64,000 nucleotides of DNA from Paenibacillus sp. N3.4 (GTDB lineage: Bacteria > Bacillota > Bacilli > Paenibacillales > NBRC-103111). Every line of letters starts with the position of its first letter. The first letter of the stretch is position 1. The notes beneath the pieces were generated by a model. That model was not told the DNA's origin, ran no database searches, and saw only the letters and a list, made by a program, of their open reading frames with translations. A program made the position numbers and the translations under genes. The stretch is from assembly GCF_008017805.1 (NCBI RefSeq), contig NZ_VRTT01000028.1, positions 16,962 to 80,961 on the forward strand. Direction: 5' to 3'. Positions 45,880 through 56,268 of the stretch are shown in pieces.

Positions 45880-46444
45880 TAATTTCACCATCCTAAGATT
45901 TGGATATGACTCTAGCATATATGAAGATTATTAATCTAACATTAAAATAGTTTTACAATTTTGAAACAATTGTGAATTTATCCATATGTATTCATAATTG
46001 TTCGTTGAAAAGTAAATTTTTGTGTCTTTACCTGCATATATTTAACTTCTTCTCTTTTAATACGGATGATAGAGAGGAAATGTTTCACTCTTCCCTGATT
46101 TTTATCAAGAAATTTTTGCTGTATCGTAAAGTGAATGGGAAGATTCACAATAGGTTGCTGTCAATCGGCCTTGTTTCAGCCAAGCAGACGAAATTCATCT
46201 TAATTGAGAAGCAAATCACCCCTTTTTATTGGATTGACTCTAGTCTAACACCGAAACTCATAACCATAAAAGCTTCAAAAATCATGCATGAGAAATCCTC
46301 ACTTTATTAGATCGGCCGATCGATCTCGGTCTCTACGATAGTTTCCGAATCGGTATATTCGAAGTTGACTTGATCATGCACATACTATATTGACGGTTCT
46401 ACTTTGCTTGTAGTTCAAATTAGCTTGACATGGATTCGAAAAAA
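45880..46444. other. AT-rich gene-poor stretch
   Basis: An open frame of 112 codons (45972-46310, plus strand) lacks a ribosome site and has an unnatural composition, so it is not called. A 12-base palindrome GATCGGCCGATC lies at about 46312. No terminator, RNA or other gene was seen. Confidence 0.6.
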
Positions 46445-47245
46445 TCAGTCTGCTGGCGTTTGTTGGCGAAAAAGTTTGGGAGATTGCCCATATCGTTGTT
46501 TAAAGGCTCTGTGGAAATAAGGATAACTGCCGAATCCGCAGCTTAATGCGATTTGCTCTAAGGAAAGGGAACTGTCATGCATGCGTTCTACCGCGCTGGA
46601 GAGGCGAACTTCCAAGGCATATTGGATCATCGTTTTGCCGAAGCATTCTTTAAACAGATGGACGGCGCGGGAAACACTCAGCTTCACATGAGTGGCAACA
46701 TCTTCAACTTTAAACGTTGCCGTAGCATGAGCTTCGATGAACCGTTTCATGCGTGTTCCTGTGAAAGAATGCCCCTGTAAGGAAGCGGTTTCTGTAGTGG
46801 CGCGCTCCAAATAGAGACAAAGAGCTTTGAGCAAGTAGCCGATGAGCTCCGAATCCTCCTCATCCATTCTCCGTTTCTCAAGAATTAGTTGTCGCCACAA
46901 GGATATTAGCCTTGGATCCGTATCTATACGCGTTAAAGTTCGCTTAGAACTGCGTTGCCACCATGCATCCAACCAAGTACCCTTGCAAAATAAATAATAA
47001 TCACCGCTGGCAATTTTGGCATCTAATTGTCCGTGTGCTTCTTCAATTCGTAGTTCATAAGGTTCACCTGGCTTATATAGCAACAAATTGCCTTGTTCAA
47101 TGGTTTTCATTTGACCATCGACGAGCGCTTCACAGGAGCCCTCTACTTGAAAACGAAATAAGTAAGAAGGAAGTCCGCTTTTGGCATTGGCAAAGAAGGG
47201 TTCCATATGGAACGAATAGCCACAGGTTAAAAGTTCGATTTGCAT
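46445..47245 (-). CDS. AraC family transcriptional regulator
   Basis: 266 residues. The N-terminal cupin-type domain (MKTIEQGNLLLYKPGEPYEL) and the C-terminal double helix-turn-helix ending in LEQIALSCGFGSYPYFHRAFKQRYG define the family. ATG 47245 follows AAAGGTG. Divergent from the sugar isomerase and Gfo/Idh operon, which it probably controls in response to a sugar or polyol. Confidence 0.92.
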   Translation of the reverse strand: MQIELLTCGYSFHMEPFFANAKSGLPSYLFRFQVEGSCEALVDGQMKTIEQGNLLLYKPGEPYELRIEEAHGQLDAKIASGDYYLFCKGTWLDAWWQRSSKRTLTRIDTDPRLISLWRQLILEKRRMDEEDSELIGYLLKALCLYLERATTETASLQGHSFTGTRMKRFIEAHATATFKVEDVATHVKLSVSRAVHLFKECFGKTMIQYALEVRLSSAVERMHDSSLSLEQIALSCGFGSYPYFHRAFKQRYGQSPKLFRQQTPAD

Positions 47246-47386
47246 CTTGATTATGCACCTTTCGTAGCCAAATAAGAGATGTTTTGATTATATCGTGAAT
47301 GGTCAAAATAGACTACATTCCGTTATACTTAGTTGGAAGCATGAAATAGCTTTTCAAATTTAATGGATAAGAAAAGAGGAGAGCAA

Positions 47387-48163
47387 ATGACACGTTTAGG
47401 AATAGGTGTGCAGTTGTACACGCTTAGAGACGATATGGCTCAAGATATGGAAGGTACACTTCGCCAAGTGGCGAAGTTAGGATATGAAGGCGTTGAATTT
47501 GCTGGTTATTATGATAAACCTGCTGACGAGCTTAAAGCGCTCTTGGACGAGCTTGGCCTGAAAGCTATAGGAAGTCACATTAGCTTGGAGAGACTCAGAA
47601 ATAATCTCCAAGGTGAAATTGATTATTTGCATACGATTGGTGCCAAATATGCAATCTGTCCTTATGTCGCGGCAGAAGACCGTGAGAATGTTGAACAATG
47701 GAAAGCTATTATTGCAGAGTGCGAAGCATTTGCCAAAGAAACGAATAAGCAAGGTTTGCAATTCCTTTATCATAATCATGATTTTGAATTCCACTTCAAA
47801 ATCAATGAGGAATTCGTCTTCGATGCGATGTACGTTAAAACAGGTGAAGATGCCATTAACGTAGAGATGGATGTTTGCTGGGTACAATTCGCCGGTCAAG
47901 ATCCTTTAGCGTATATTGCTAAATATGCGGGACGTTTGCCGCTTGTCCACTTCAAAGATTTCACGAAAGATGAAGAAGGCAAATTGGTAACATTGGAACT
48001 GGGCTTAGGGGATGTCCCATTGAAAGAAGTCATCACAGCAGCTGAGCAAGCAGGTGTGGAATGGCTTGTTGTGGAACAGGATAATTGCCAGAAGCCGCCG
48101 CTAACTAGCGTAGCGAACAGCTTGGAATGGGTTAAAGCGAATTATTTAAACGTTCATAATTAA
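47387..48163 (+). CDS. Sugar phosphate isomerase/epimerase (xylose isomerase-like TIM barrel)
   Basis: 258 residues from ATG 47387 with GAGGAG upstream. AP-endonuclease-2/IolE-type TIM barrel: IGVQLYTLRDDM, then YEGVEFAGY, YHNHDFEFHF as the metal site, and VEMDVCWVQFAG and HFKDF. Members include inosose dehydratase and hydroxypyruvate isomerase. It is followed 57 bases later by a Gfo/Idh/MocA oxidoreductase, a common pair in catabolism of inositol-like or keto-sugars. Confidence 0.9.
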   Translation: MTRLGIGVQLYTLRDDMAQDMEGTLRQVAKLGYEGVEFAGYYDKPADELKALLDELGLKAIGSHISLERLRNNLQGEIDYLHTIGAKYAICPYVAAEDRENVEQWKAIIAECEAFAKETNKQGLQFLYHNHDFEFHFKINEEFVFDAMYVKTGEDAINVEMDVCWVQFAGQDPLAYIAKYAGRLPLVHFKDFTKDEEGKLVTLELGLGDVPLKEVITAAEQAGVEWLVVEQDNCQKPPLTSVANSLEWVKANYLNVHN

Positions 48164-48220
48164 TTTCATCATTATCAAATGAATCCATGATTTCATGGTA
48201 AAGAGGAGACTTATATCACA

Positions 48221-49240
48221 ATGAGCAAAGTTAAAGTTGCTGTCGTAGGTTGCGGTTCGATTTCCAAACATCGCCATATACCGGAATACGCTACAAATCC
48301 AAATGTGGAGCTTGTGGCCTTCGTGGACCCAATTCTGGAAAGAGCGGAACACTACGCACAAGCCCATGGCGGTAAAGCATACAGCAGTTACACGGAGATG
48401 CTGCTGCAAGAGAAAGTAGATGCGGTTAGCGTATGTACGCCGAATTTCCTTCATGCCGAAGTGGCTATCGCAGCCCTAAACGCAGGAGCGCATGTCCTGG
48501 TTGAGAAACCGATGGCAACTACGGCTGAAGAGGCGCAGGCAATGAATGAAGCCGCGAAGAAAAACGGCGTTTATTTAATGGTTGGACATAATCAAAGGTT
48601 AATGCCTCCCCATGTTAAGGCCAAAGAAATTTTGGATCAAGGCAGATTGGGAAAAGTGCTTACATTCCGCACATCCTTCGGTCATCCTGGCCCTGAAGGC
48701 TGGAGTGTGGATGGCCGCGAAAGCTGGTTCTTCCGACAATCAGAAGCGATTATGGGCGCAATGGGTGATCTTGGGGTACATAAATCAGATTTGATTCGTT
48801 GGTTATTGAACGATGAAGTTGCACAAGTAGGAGCTTTCATTGATACCCTTCATAAAGAGGGAACAGATGTAGACGACAATGCAACCTGCATACTTCGTAT
48901 GAAAAAGGGAGCAGTTGGTTCGCTGGTAGCAAGTTGGACTTACTACAAAGGCGGAGATAACTCAACGGTGCTGTGGTGTGAAAATGGAGTTATCAAAATC
49001 GATACGGATCCTAAGGATCAAGTGATCGTTGAGCTGCGCGATGGCACCATCGAACGTTATCAAGTTGGCGCAGTTGCAACCAATGAGAAACAAACCAAAA
49101 GCGGTATTATTGATGAATTTATCGACAGTATTACGAAAGGCCAAGAGCCGCGTATTTCAGGTGAAGAGGGACTGCGTTCGCTCAATGTTATTCTTGCAGC
49201 TTTCGAATCGCAAGCAACAGGCAAAATTATTTCACTGTAA
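48221..49240 (+). CDS. Gfo/Idh/MocA family oxidoreductase
   Basis: 339 residues. Rossmann GCGSISKHRHIPEYA, the cofactor-domain EKPMATTAEEA (catalytic Lys) at about 95 and GDLGVHKSDLIRWLL (catalytic His) at about 186. The family oxidises or reduces sugars with NAD(P). Ribosome site AGAGGAG. Second gene of a two-gene unit with the isomerase upstream; ends at a terminator. Confidence 0.92.
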   Translation: MSKVKVAVVGCGSISKHRHIPEYATNPNVELVAFVDPILERAEHYAQAHGGKAYSSYTEMLLQEKVDAVSVCTPNFLHAEVAIAALNAGAHVLVEKPMATTAEEAQAMNEAAKKNGVYLMVGHNQRLMPPHVKAKEILDQGRLGKVLTFRTSFGHPGPEGWSVDGRESWFFRQSEAIMGAMGDLGVHKSDLIRWLLNDEVAQVGAFIDTLHKEGTDVDDNATCILRMKKGAVGSLVASWTYYKGGDNSTVLWCENGVIKIDTDPKDQVIVELRDGTIERYQVGAVATNEKQTKSGIIDEFIDSITKGQEPRISGEEGLRSLNVILAAFESQATGKIISL

Positions 49241-49259
49241 AATCGCTGCGTTACCTAAC

Positions 49260-49296
49260 AAGAAGCCCCTCCATAGTGGATGAGGCTTCTTTATTT
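49260..49296 (+). terminator. Terminator after Gfo/Idh gene
   Basis: AAGAAGCCCCTCCA / TGGATGAGGCTTCTT with one bulge, then TTATTTT. Confidence 0.85.
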
Positions 49297-49333
49297 TCTC
49301 TTGAATATAGAAAAGGATTATGTTAAAGTTTAA

Positions 49334-49355
49334 TTGTTCGATAGTATTCGAACAA
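49334..49355. promoter_or_regulatory. Candidate repressor site before MFS gene
   Basis: TTGTTCGA-TAGTAT-TCGAACAA, perfect eight-base arms, 20 bases before the start. Suits a MarR- or TetR-type dimer; no such regulator is adjacent. Confidence 0.6.
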
Positions 49356-49375
49356 TAAAAGGAGGTGTGGTAACG

Positions 49376-50757
49376 ATGACGACAAATACAGCTGCACCTA
49401 TAACGGCTGGGCACATGGATGCCGAAGTCATAAGAGAAAGATTAGTACTTGGCTTCTGGAGTATTGCTGTAATGCTAATTACCATGAATACAACTATGTT
49501 TAATGTAGCTTTGCCTCAAATCATGAAAGAATTTTCCTTAAGTTCCACAACGGCTTCGTGGATTGTGACAGGGTATTCCATCGTTTTTGCGATATCTTCC
49601 ATTACCTTCAGTCGCCTATCCGATTATTTGCCAATTCGTCGATTACTGATGATTGGGCTCATTTGTTTGGGAGCTGGTTCTTTAATTGGCGTTTTTAGCC
49701 ATCATTTTATCATGCTGTTTGCGGCTAGGCTTCTCCAAGCGGCAGGGGCAGGATCGGGGATTTCACTGGGTGTCATGTTGGTAACACGCTATATTCCGAT
49801 GAGCAGACGCGGTAGATCGATGTCAATGGTCATCTCCACAGCAACCTTTGGGATGGGCCTTGGACCCGTTCTCGGCGGAGCTATCACCAATATTGGGGTT
49901 GGAATGGGCTTTTTATTGTAACAGGTCTTATCGTGTTGCTACTCCCTGTATTATTTCGCTTGTTGCCAAAAGAAGAGGCGGTTCACGTCCGCTTTGACTT
50001 CGTCGGCGCAGCCTCTATTGGGATTGGCGTGACGGGACTGCTGTTGTTCATGACAACAGGATCATTCCTGGCTCTCGCCGCGGGAGTCATCTTTATCATC
50101 GTATTCTGGCAAAGAATCAAGCGGGCTGAACAGCCTTTCGTACAACCGCAACTGCTTACGAATAAACCGTATATGCTTCTAAGCGTGATGGTTTTCGCCG
50201 CGTTCGCGGCTCACTTTGCTACCTTGTTTCTCATGCCGCTTATGCTCAGTCGACTGTTTGGACTTAGCTCGGCTTACACAGGCCTAATTATATTCCCGGG
50301 AGCTATCCTTTCGGCTTTGTTCTCTAACGTCGTAGGTAGAATGATTGACCGTTATGGCAATCATCTCATTTTGCGAAGTGGAAGTATGCTGATGCTCCTA
50401 GGTGCCGTTCTGTTTGCTTTTTTAAGCCATAGCTCACCTTACGCCATTCTTTTCAGTTATATTCCTCTGAGCTTAGGAGTGACCATGCTGACAACAAGTG
50501 TGTCCAATGAGATGTCCCGCATCCTACCGAAGGAGCAAATCGGTGCAGGGATGGGCTTTTCGCAGTTGATTCAATTTGTTGGCGGTGCATTTGGCGTAGC
50601 ACTAAGCGGTAAAAGCATTGCTTGGCAAAAGGCGCTCCCTCTTGCAGATGTATATACACATATTTACTGGGGGATAGCTGTCATTGTATTGTTGGCGGGA
50701 ATTAGCTATTTCATGTATCAGACGATTCAACAGTCTGGACGTCTTTCGACGAGTTAA
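49376..50757 (+). CDS. MFS drug transporter (DHA2-like), frameshifted
   Basis: ATG 49376 (AAAGGAGG upstream) opens a frame stopping at 49921; the next frame reads WGWNGLFIVTGLIVLLLP and runs to 50757. Restoring one T at 49893-49894 (TTGGGG to TTTGGGG) joins them into 460 residues: TNIWGWNGLFIVTG, which is the usual motif D1/TM5 region. Motif C-like GAGSGISLGVMLVTRYIP precedes it. Drug or metabolite efflux by proton antiport is expected. The palindrome just upstream and the preceding terminator mark it as a separate, repressed unit. Confidence 0.88.
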
Positions 50758-50761
50758 AAAA

Positions 50762-50813
50762 GAAAACCCCTGCCACATCTCGTGAACTCACGAACGATGC
50801 AAGGGGTTTTCGT
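50762..50813. terminator. Bidirectional terminator between MFS and LTA synthase genes
   Basis: GAAAACCCCT / AGGGGTTTTC with an inner CGTG-AACT-CACG hairpin. Confidence 0.88.
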
Positions 50814-50827
50814 CTCTATGTGCGGAC

Positions 50828-52939
50828 CTATCGTCCTCCCATATCAATAGAGAGGGTATTCGATTTGCCTAACACGGTTTCTTTCGAATCTTTGACATTA
50901 ACCTGGATGTCCCATATACCGGGTTTAAGCAGATCAGCTTCTACTTTGGCGCACAATGTATGTTCATCTTTCCAGGTGCTGGTCAATGGTTTTCCATTCA
51001 AAGTCAGGTAACCAAGAGGGGGAATCTGACTTCCCTGTACCGTTACCGTTACATTGGAGCGGCCGGATAAATCTAGCGTGTCTGCTTCAACCTTATCAAT
51101 GGTAATGGGACCGAAGCCTAACCTGTAACGACTGTCAATAATCGGGACTTTGTAATCTTTGTAGGCATGCCGATCGCCGAATAAAATGTCGTATTGCAAG
51201 GTTTCATAGTCTTTAAGATCTTTTTCATTAATGTGCATCTCCGCATAACGGTCTTTGGGCGGAATCACAGGAATCTTCTTACTAAGTTCTTGCAAATAAT
51301 TCGTGTAATAATTGCCTTCCTGTTGGGACAATTGAATGAGATAAGGCCCCAAAAAGGATGGACTAATGTGGAGATTATCTTTATGCTGGTTGTCAAAATT
51401 GTTCCATACAACAAGAGGAACGCTGTACATTTTCTTCAAAAAATCAGGATCATTTTTACCGCTAATATATTTGGTATCAATATAAGTGGCGTAATCATCC
51501 CCCAGAGCAGGCAAGTGATCGCCCCAGAACGCGATTATGGTAGGTTCTCCACTTTTCTCATAATGCTCAACCAGTTGCTTCAACATATTGTCTGCAGCAT
51601 TTATACCTTGTGCCAGAGTTTCTAGCATGCCTCTTGAAGAAGGCGACATATCGCCTGTTACATCGATCGTGTTTTTAGGGAATTTGCCCGGATAAAAATG
51701 AAAATGATTTTCCATCGTATTGGCAAAAACAAAATCGGGACCAGCGCTTTGCTCGGTCGTACGAATAATATTAGCAGCGACTTCGCTATCCGCAATATAA
51801 GGGCCTGAATAGTTTGGTTTGAAATATTCAATCGGAATATATTTAGAGAATCCAAAATCTTGATATACCTTGTTGCTATTGAAATACCAATTGTAGAAAG
51901 GACTGATTGCCGTTGATGTGTAGCCCTGTCTTGCATAAATACTGGCCAAGGAATCAACTTCGTTCGTAATGTATTGATTGTAGGCGATAGAGCCTTGCGG
52001 TAAGAAACGCATCGAATTCCCTGTTAAAACTTCAAACTCAACATTCGCCGTACCCCCGCCATATTGTGGAGATAGCATCGTACCGCTTGTTCCGCTTTGC
52101 TGAAGCTTGTGGAAGAAAGGAATAGGGTCACGGCTGAAGGAAACGCCCTTAATCGTCGTTGGATCCCAGAAGGCCTCGCTTAATACGACGATAACGTTCG
52201 GTTTTATTTTTGTGGCTGTATCACCGGCTTTTATAGGTTTGGGAGATTGATTCACAATGGTTTCGATGGCCTGATCATTATAGCCTTCACGTTTATCCCC
52301 GAACATGGCTTTTGTGTTCAGAAAGGTAGCTAAGGCATACCCGTTCGTCTTCGTGTTTTCTGACTGATTCCAAACCATTGCTTGGATACCTGCCCATTTC
52401 TGGATAGGAAGAGGGAGATCTGTATATACGGCAGCTATCATAACAAGCGAAAGAACAGCCAAAAGGCCACGTTCTTTCAAGCTTACTTTTTTTCTGAATA
52501 AAGAAGTGCGGTAAAGCATGTAATAGCTAGTGGCGACAAATAAGAGTAAGACAATCATTATTTTGAAGTTTAAAATATTGGAAATATATTTGACCATATC
52601 CGAAGCTTCACCGGCTATAACCAGATCCCATGGTGTTAACGGAACGCCTAAGATTTTGAGCTTGATCCCACTAATTAGCGATAAAATAATCAAAATCCCT
52701 GAAATGACCCAATAGGCAATTCGAATTCTGCCGATAACAGCTATGCATAAGAGCAATAAACTGAGAACGAGCCATTCGTTGAACAGGAGTTCGAGCACAT
52801 GCTTGCCGCTCCAAACCATCATTTCAATATATTGTCCTCGATTCAAGATTTCCATAATGAACATGGGAATGAGGGCTGATAATACTAACGGCCAATGCTG
52901 CCGAAAAAATAGCAAAAAACGATCAAATTGAGGTCTCAT
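50828..52939 (-). CDS. LTA synthase family protein (phosphoglycerol transferase-like)
   Basis: 703 residues from ATG 52939 (GGGAG upstream; the frame extends to 53032 without a site). Five membrane helices in residues 15-205 precede an extracellular sulfatase-fold domain: VIVVLSEAFWDPTT, the catalytic Thr in GGGTANVEFEVLTGN, FANTMENHFHFYPG and FWGDHLPALGDDY for Mn binding. The last 100 residues (TIDKVEADTLDLSGRSNVTV onward) look like an added Ig/TIG-type domain. Members transfer glycerol phosphate from phosphatidylglycerol to wall or lipid acceptors. A paralogue lies at 58642-60734. Confidence 0.92.
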   Translation of the reverse strand: MRPQFDRFLLFFRQHWPLVLSALIPMFIMEILNRGQYIEMMVWSGKHVLELLFNEWLVLSLLLLCIAVIGRIRIAYWVISGILIILSLISGIKLKILGVPLTPWDLVIAGEASDMVKYISNILNFKIMIVLLLFVATSYYMLYRTSLFRKKVSLKERGLLAVLSLVMIAAVYTDLPLPIQKWAGIQAMVWNQSENTKTNGYALATFLNTKAMFGDKREGYNDQAIETIVNQSPKPIKAGDTATKIKPNVIVVLSEAFWDPTTIKGVSFSRDPIPFFHKLQQSGTSGTMLSPQYGGGTANVEFEVLTGNSMRFLPQGSIAYNQYITNEVDSLASIYARQGYTSTAISPFYNWYFNSNKVYQDFGFSKYIPIEYFKPNYSGPYIADSEVAANIIRTTEQSAGPDFVFANTMENHFHFYPGKFPKNTIDVTGDMSPSSRGMLETLAQGINAADNMLKQLVEHYEKSGEPTIIAFWGDHLPALGDDYATYIDTKYISGKNDPDFLKKMYSVPLVVWNNFDNQHKDNLHISPSFLGPYLIQLSQQEGNYYTNYLQELSKKIPVIPPKDRYAEMHINEKDLKDYETLQYDILFGDRHAYKDYKVPIIDSRYRLGFGPITIDKVEADTLDLSGRSNVTVTVQGSQIPPLGYLTLNGKPLTSTWKDEHTLCAKVEADLLKPGIWDIQVNVKDSKETVLGKSNTLSIDMGGR

Positions 52940-53137
52940 ATGTTCTCCCATGAAATGAATTAAGAAATTGTAAATGACAACTGAAATTATATCATGAGAG
53001 AAGGTATATTTCGATGGCAGCATATCTAACAATTTTTGTGCAAAAGTGTGTAATGAAATGCGCCCTTAAGCAGGAAAAAGAGGTATAAATCGAGAAAAAG
53101 AAAAGTAGTAGATTACAAAGAGACGGAGGGGTTTATC

Positions 53138-54043
53138 TTGTCTAATGCACAGGTCGTTTATCAGAAGAAAGCAGAGTTTCCTACGCAGCATCGAAGAATG
53201 ACAAAGAAAGCCCTGTTGCGCAGAGGTGTGTTTCTCTTTTTGGGCGCAGCATTAATGTCAGTCGGACTTGAAATTTTCCTTGTTCCCAACAAAATTATTG
53301 ATGGGGGCATTACTGGTATTTCCATTATTTTATCGTATATCACAAACATACAAGTGGGTTTGTTCCTCACTTTGCTGAATTTACCGTTCCTTTATCTCGG
53401 ATACAAGATGATTGGGAAAACCTTTGCATTGTCGACTCTCTTCGCGATTTTGATAATGTCAACGGGGACTATACTGCTGCATCCCGTTCCGCCATTGACC
53501 ATTGATCCTTTGCTTGCTGCTGTATTTGGAGGCATTATTTTGGGCATCGGCGTAGGCATTGTTATCCGTTTCGGTGGATCTCTCGATGGTACTGAAATTG
53601 TAGCTATTCTGACATCAAAAAAAATACCGTTTTCCGTAGGCGAGATTGTCATGTTTTTCAATTTATTTATCCTGGGCAGTGCAGGCTTCGTATATAGCTG
53701 GGATCGAGCCATGTATTCCTTAATTGCTTATTTCATTGCTTATAAAATGATTGATGTAACGATAGAGGGATTCGATGAGTCCAAATCTGTATGGATTATC
53801 AGTGACCAATTTCGAGAAATTGGGGAAGCTGTGCTGGACCGCTTAGGTCGCGGAGTTACTTATTTGGAAGGAGAGGGCGGCTTCTCCGGAGAGAATAAGA
53901 AGGTCATCTTTTGTGTCATTACGCGGCTGGAGGAAGCGAAACTCAAATCGATCGTGGATGAGCTCGATTCCACCGCATTTCTGGCAGTCGGCAATATCCA
54001 CGATGTCAAAGGCGGACGATTCAAGAAAAGCGATATCCATTAA
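53138..54043 (+). CDS. YitT family membrane protein
   Basis: 301 residues; TTG 53138 follows GGAGGGG. Five membrane helices in 25-200 (DUF161-type) including GLEIFLVPNKIIDGGITGIS and GSLDGTEIVAI, then a C-terminal DUF2179 domain (VTYLEGEGGFSGENKKVIFCVITRLE) in the cytoplasm. Function of the family is unknown. Divergent from the LTA synthase gene and convergent with the two-component genes. Confidence 0.93.
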   Translation: MSNAQVVYQKKAEFPTQHRRMTKKALLRRGVFLFLGAALMSVGLEIFLVPNKIIDGGITGISIILSYITNIQVGLFLTLLNLPFLYLGYKMIGKTFALSTLFAILIMSTGTILLHPVPPLTIDPLLAAVFGGIILGIGVGIVIRFGGSLDGTEIVAILTSKKIPFSVGEIVMFFNLFILGSAGFVYSWDRAMYSLIAYFIAYKMIDVTIEGFDESKSVWIISDQFREIGEAVLDRLGRGVTYLEGEGGFSGENKKVIFCVITRLEEAKLKSIVDELDSTAFLAVGNIHDVKGGRFKKSDIH

Positions 54044-54045
54044 AT

Positions 54046-54738
54046 TTACTTTCTGTCCTGTTCGGATGAATTTGCTCCTTTAAACAGTCCTAAATCTCTT
54101 ATTTTTTGAGCGGCGTCCTTGCTGCTCGGACTGCCCAGCTTTTTCAAAATATGTCCGACATGAATTTTGACCGTTCGTAAGGAAATAAAGAAACGATTAG
54201 CAATTTCAGTTTGAGTATGTCCTTGATCAATCATTTCCAGAACTTGAAGCTCTGTCGGTGTGATAAGATCGCTAATCTCTTTCACTTTGAATTGGTGTTC
54301 AAGTCGTTTGAGTCGACGGAACTCTTCGCGCATTTGCTCGGCAACAGCCGCGTTAATCGATGATTTCGCTGCATGGGCCGCCCGAATGATAGCGGGGAGT
54401 TCTTCAAATCTGGATTTGATCTGATAATCAATGGCTCCGGCTTGGAAGGAGCGGAATATGAAGTCTTTTTCCTCCATGGAAGTTAGCATGATAACCTTCA
54501 CTCCCCAAGACAGAAGGGCTTGCTCGGCTAGGCCGATGCCAGCAGGTTCATCTTGCAGCATGATATCCATGAGGACAACATCCGCTTGCGGATCTGACAA
54601 ATGAAATAGCTCTGTAGCTTCTTCGGCTGTCGACACGGTACCAATAACGTCCAGATCAGGTTGGCGATTCAAGTATGCTTTGAGACCGCGCAGCCAGTCA
54701 AGGTCATCCTCAACAATTAAAACTCGAATTGATTCCAT
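54046..54738 (-). CDS. NarL/LuxR family response regulator
   Basis: 230 residues from ATG 54738 (AAAGGGG upstream). Receiver domain: acid pair in VEDDLDW, phospho-Asp in VVLMDIMLQDEP and conserved T/K near MLTSMEE and DYQIKSR. C-terminal LuxR helix-turn-helix LQVLEMIDQGHTQTEIANRF and KIHVGHILKKL. Encoded after its kinase with a 14-base gap, so the pair forms one two-component system; signal unknown. Confidence 0.93.
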   Translation of the reverse strand: MESIRVLIVEDDLDWLRGLKAYLNRQPDLDVIGTVSTAEEATELFHLSDPQADVVLMDIMLQDEPAGIGLAEQALLSWGVKVIMLTSMEEKDFIFRSFQAGAIDYQIKSRFEELPAIIRAAHAAKSSINAAVAEQMREEFRRLKRLEHQFKVKEISDLITPTELQVLEMIDQGHTQTEIANRFFISLRTVKIHVGHILKKLGSPSSKDAAQKIRDLGLFKGANSSEQDRK

Positions 54739-54752
54739 ATCCAAAATCCCCT

Positions 54753-56111
54753 TTAAGTCGATAATCGGCTGCCTGGAAAGGTGAGAAATACACTCGTTCC
54801 TTTGCCGGGCGCACTGCTTAATTCCAGCGATCCGCCATGTTTTTTCATTACATTGTAGCAATAGGCAAGACCGAGTCCAAAATTGTTACGGCTGCCGCTT
54901 TTCGTTGTGTAGAAAGGCTCCAATACTTGCTTGAGTACTGCTTTTTCCATACCGATGCCGGTATCCTTGACTTCCAATACCAAATTCTTTTTGACGGCAA
55001 AGGCTCTGAGTATTAGCTCGCCACCATGTGGCATAGCCTCAACTGCATTCATCAATACATTCGTCAGCGTTTCGAACACTTGGACACGATCCAACTGCAA
55101 AACCAGATCTTCCGGAACACTTTGTTGCACCTTCGTTCGCGCTAGATAAGGCTCAATGGGAAGAAGAACATCGTTTAAAAGATCTGCTAAATTCACTTGA
55201 GAATTCCTGAGTGGGAGCTCCTGTGTTTGTTCGTGTACACGTGTAATCATATCGCGGATATGCATAGACGCGCCCATAACTACATCAATGTCTTGCACGA
55301 GCTCATGTTGGTGCGTATCCGCGGCGTGCTGCTTCATTTTTTCGAGAAATAATCGCATTTTGCCAACATCGTTCTTGATCGCGTGGTTTAGAATGGCGGT
55401 TCCGGATGTGATGGCACGAAGCGTAGAATCCAGCTTGCGGCGCTCAATTAGAAGTCGCATTCCAAGAAATCCATATTTAAAAAAGGTGAAAACAAAAAAA
55501 GGCACGACAAAGGCAAGAATCCATACATGATAGACCCACATGCGATAATAACCGAAGCTGGGCATCACATAGTTGAGAATACCGACACAAAGAATAGGCG
55601 GTAAGAGTGCCAGACATGTGAATAGATGCGTTCGTTTCATGGCCGGAAGCCGTTCGGTGCGGACCGCAATTAACACCGCTCCAATGAAAATATAAGGAAC
55701 GACCCAGCAAGCCACAATCGGAAATGCGATAGGAATTTCCTCGGTGTAAGCGGGTGTAAATAGCAATGAGGCAATAGGTGGAACCAGCAAAGCTGCCGGT
55801 AGCCAATCTCGAATGAGTGGTTTCTGCCAAGAATAATTGTATTTTAAAGAGAGCACGGCGAATGAGTAGGGCAATCCATAGTAACAGATTAGAGAACTAG
55901 CGGCCATAACGTGATAAAGGAGTACGCTTACAGAGGGATTAGGCACCGTTTGTTGGATATAAGGAATAAAGCTTTCCGATAAGACAGCAGCAAGTGCTCC
56001 GAAGCCACCGGTGAAAGCGATAGCACTCATCCAACGCATCGTACTTGATCGGGGATCAATCATCAAAAGCCCTAACGCGATAATCCATAAAGCGAATAAT
56101 ACGAAAAGCAT
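54753..56111 (-). CDS. Membrane sensor histidine kinase
   Basis: 452 residues from ATG 56111 (GGAGG five bases upstream; the frame runs back to 56351 without a site). Seven membrane helices in 1-215 form the sensor. The kinase core has phospho-His in ILNHAIKNDVGKM, N box NVLMNAVEAM, G1 DTGIGM, and G2 FGLGLAY. Its partner is the LuxR-type regulator downstream. The membrane sensor resembles 7TMR-type input domains; the ligand is unknown. Confidence 0.92.
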   Translation of the reverse strand: MLFVLFALWIIALGLLMIDPRSSTMRWMSAIAFTGGFGALAAVLSESFIPYIQQTVPNPSVSVLLYHVMAASSLICYYGLPYSFAVLSLKYNYSWQKPLIRDWLPAALLVPPIASLLFTPAYTEEIPIAFPIVACWVVPYIFIGAVLIAVRTERLPAMKRTHLFTCLALLPPILCVGILNYVMPSFGYYRMWVYHVWILAFVVPFFVFTFFKYGFLGMRLLIERRKLDSTLRAITSGTAILNHAIKNDVGKMRLFLEKMKQHAADTHQHELVQDIDVVMGASMHIRDMITRVHEQTQELPLRNSQVNLADLLNDVLLPIEPYLARTKVQQSVPEDLVLQLDRVQVFETLTNVLMNAVEAMPHGGELILRAFAVKKNLVLEVKDTGIGMEKAVLKQVLEPFYTTKSGSRNNFGLGLAYCYNVMKKHGGSLELSSAPGKGTSVFLTFPGSRLST

Positions 56112-56268
56112 AATTCCTCCATCAAATGAATCGAGTGTTTCTTCTATTGTTGCATGGAGCAGGCATTTGCACAAGAGTATCCTTCCTAGCGAAGTTGGCA
56201 GGAAATAGGCGACTGTTCTCGAATAAGTGGAGAGAAGGGAGGGGAAGCTCATCGAGGTAAAACATCGA

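Noticed and set aside
45972..46310. 112-codon plus-strand open frame
   Set aside because: AT-rich, no ribosome site, unnatural composition, no family features.
48146..48454. 102-codon minus-strand open frame at the isomerase/oxidoreductase junction
   Set aside because: Overlaps both real genes and lacks family features.
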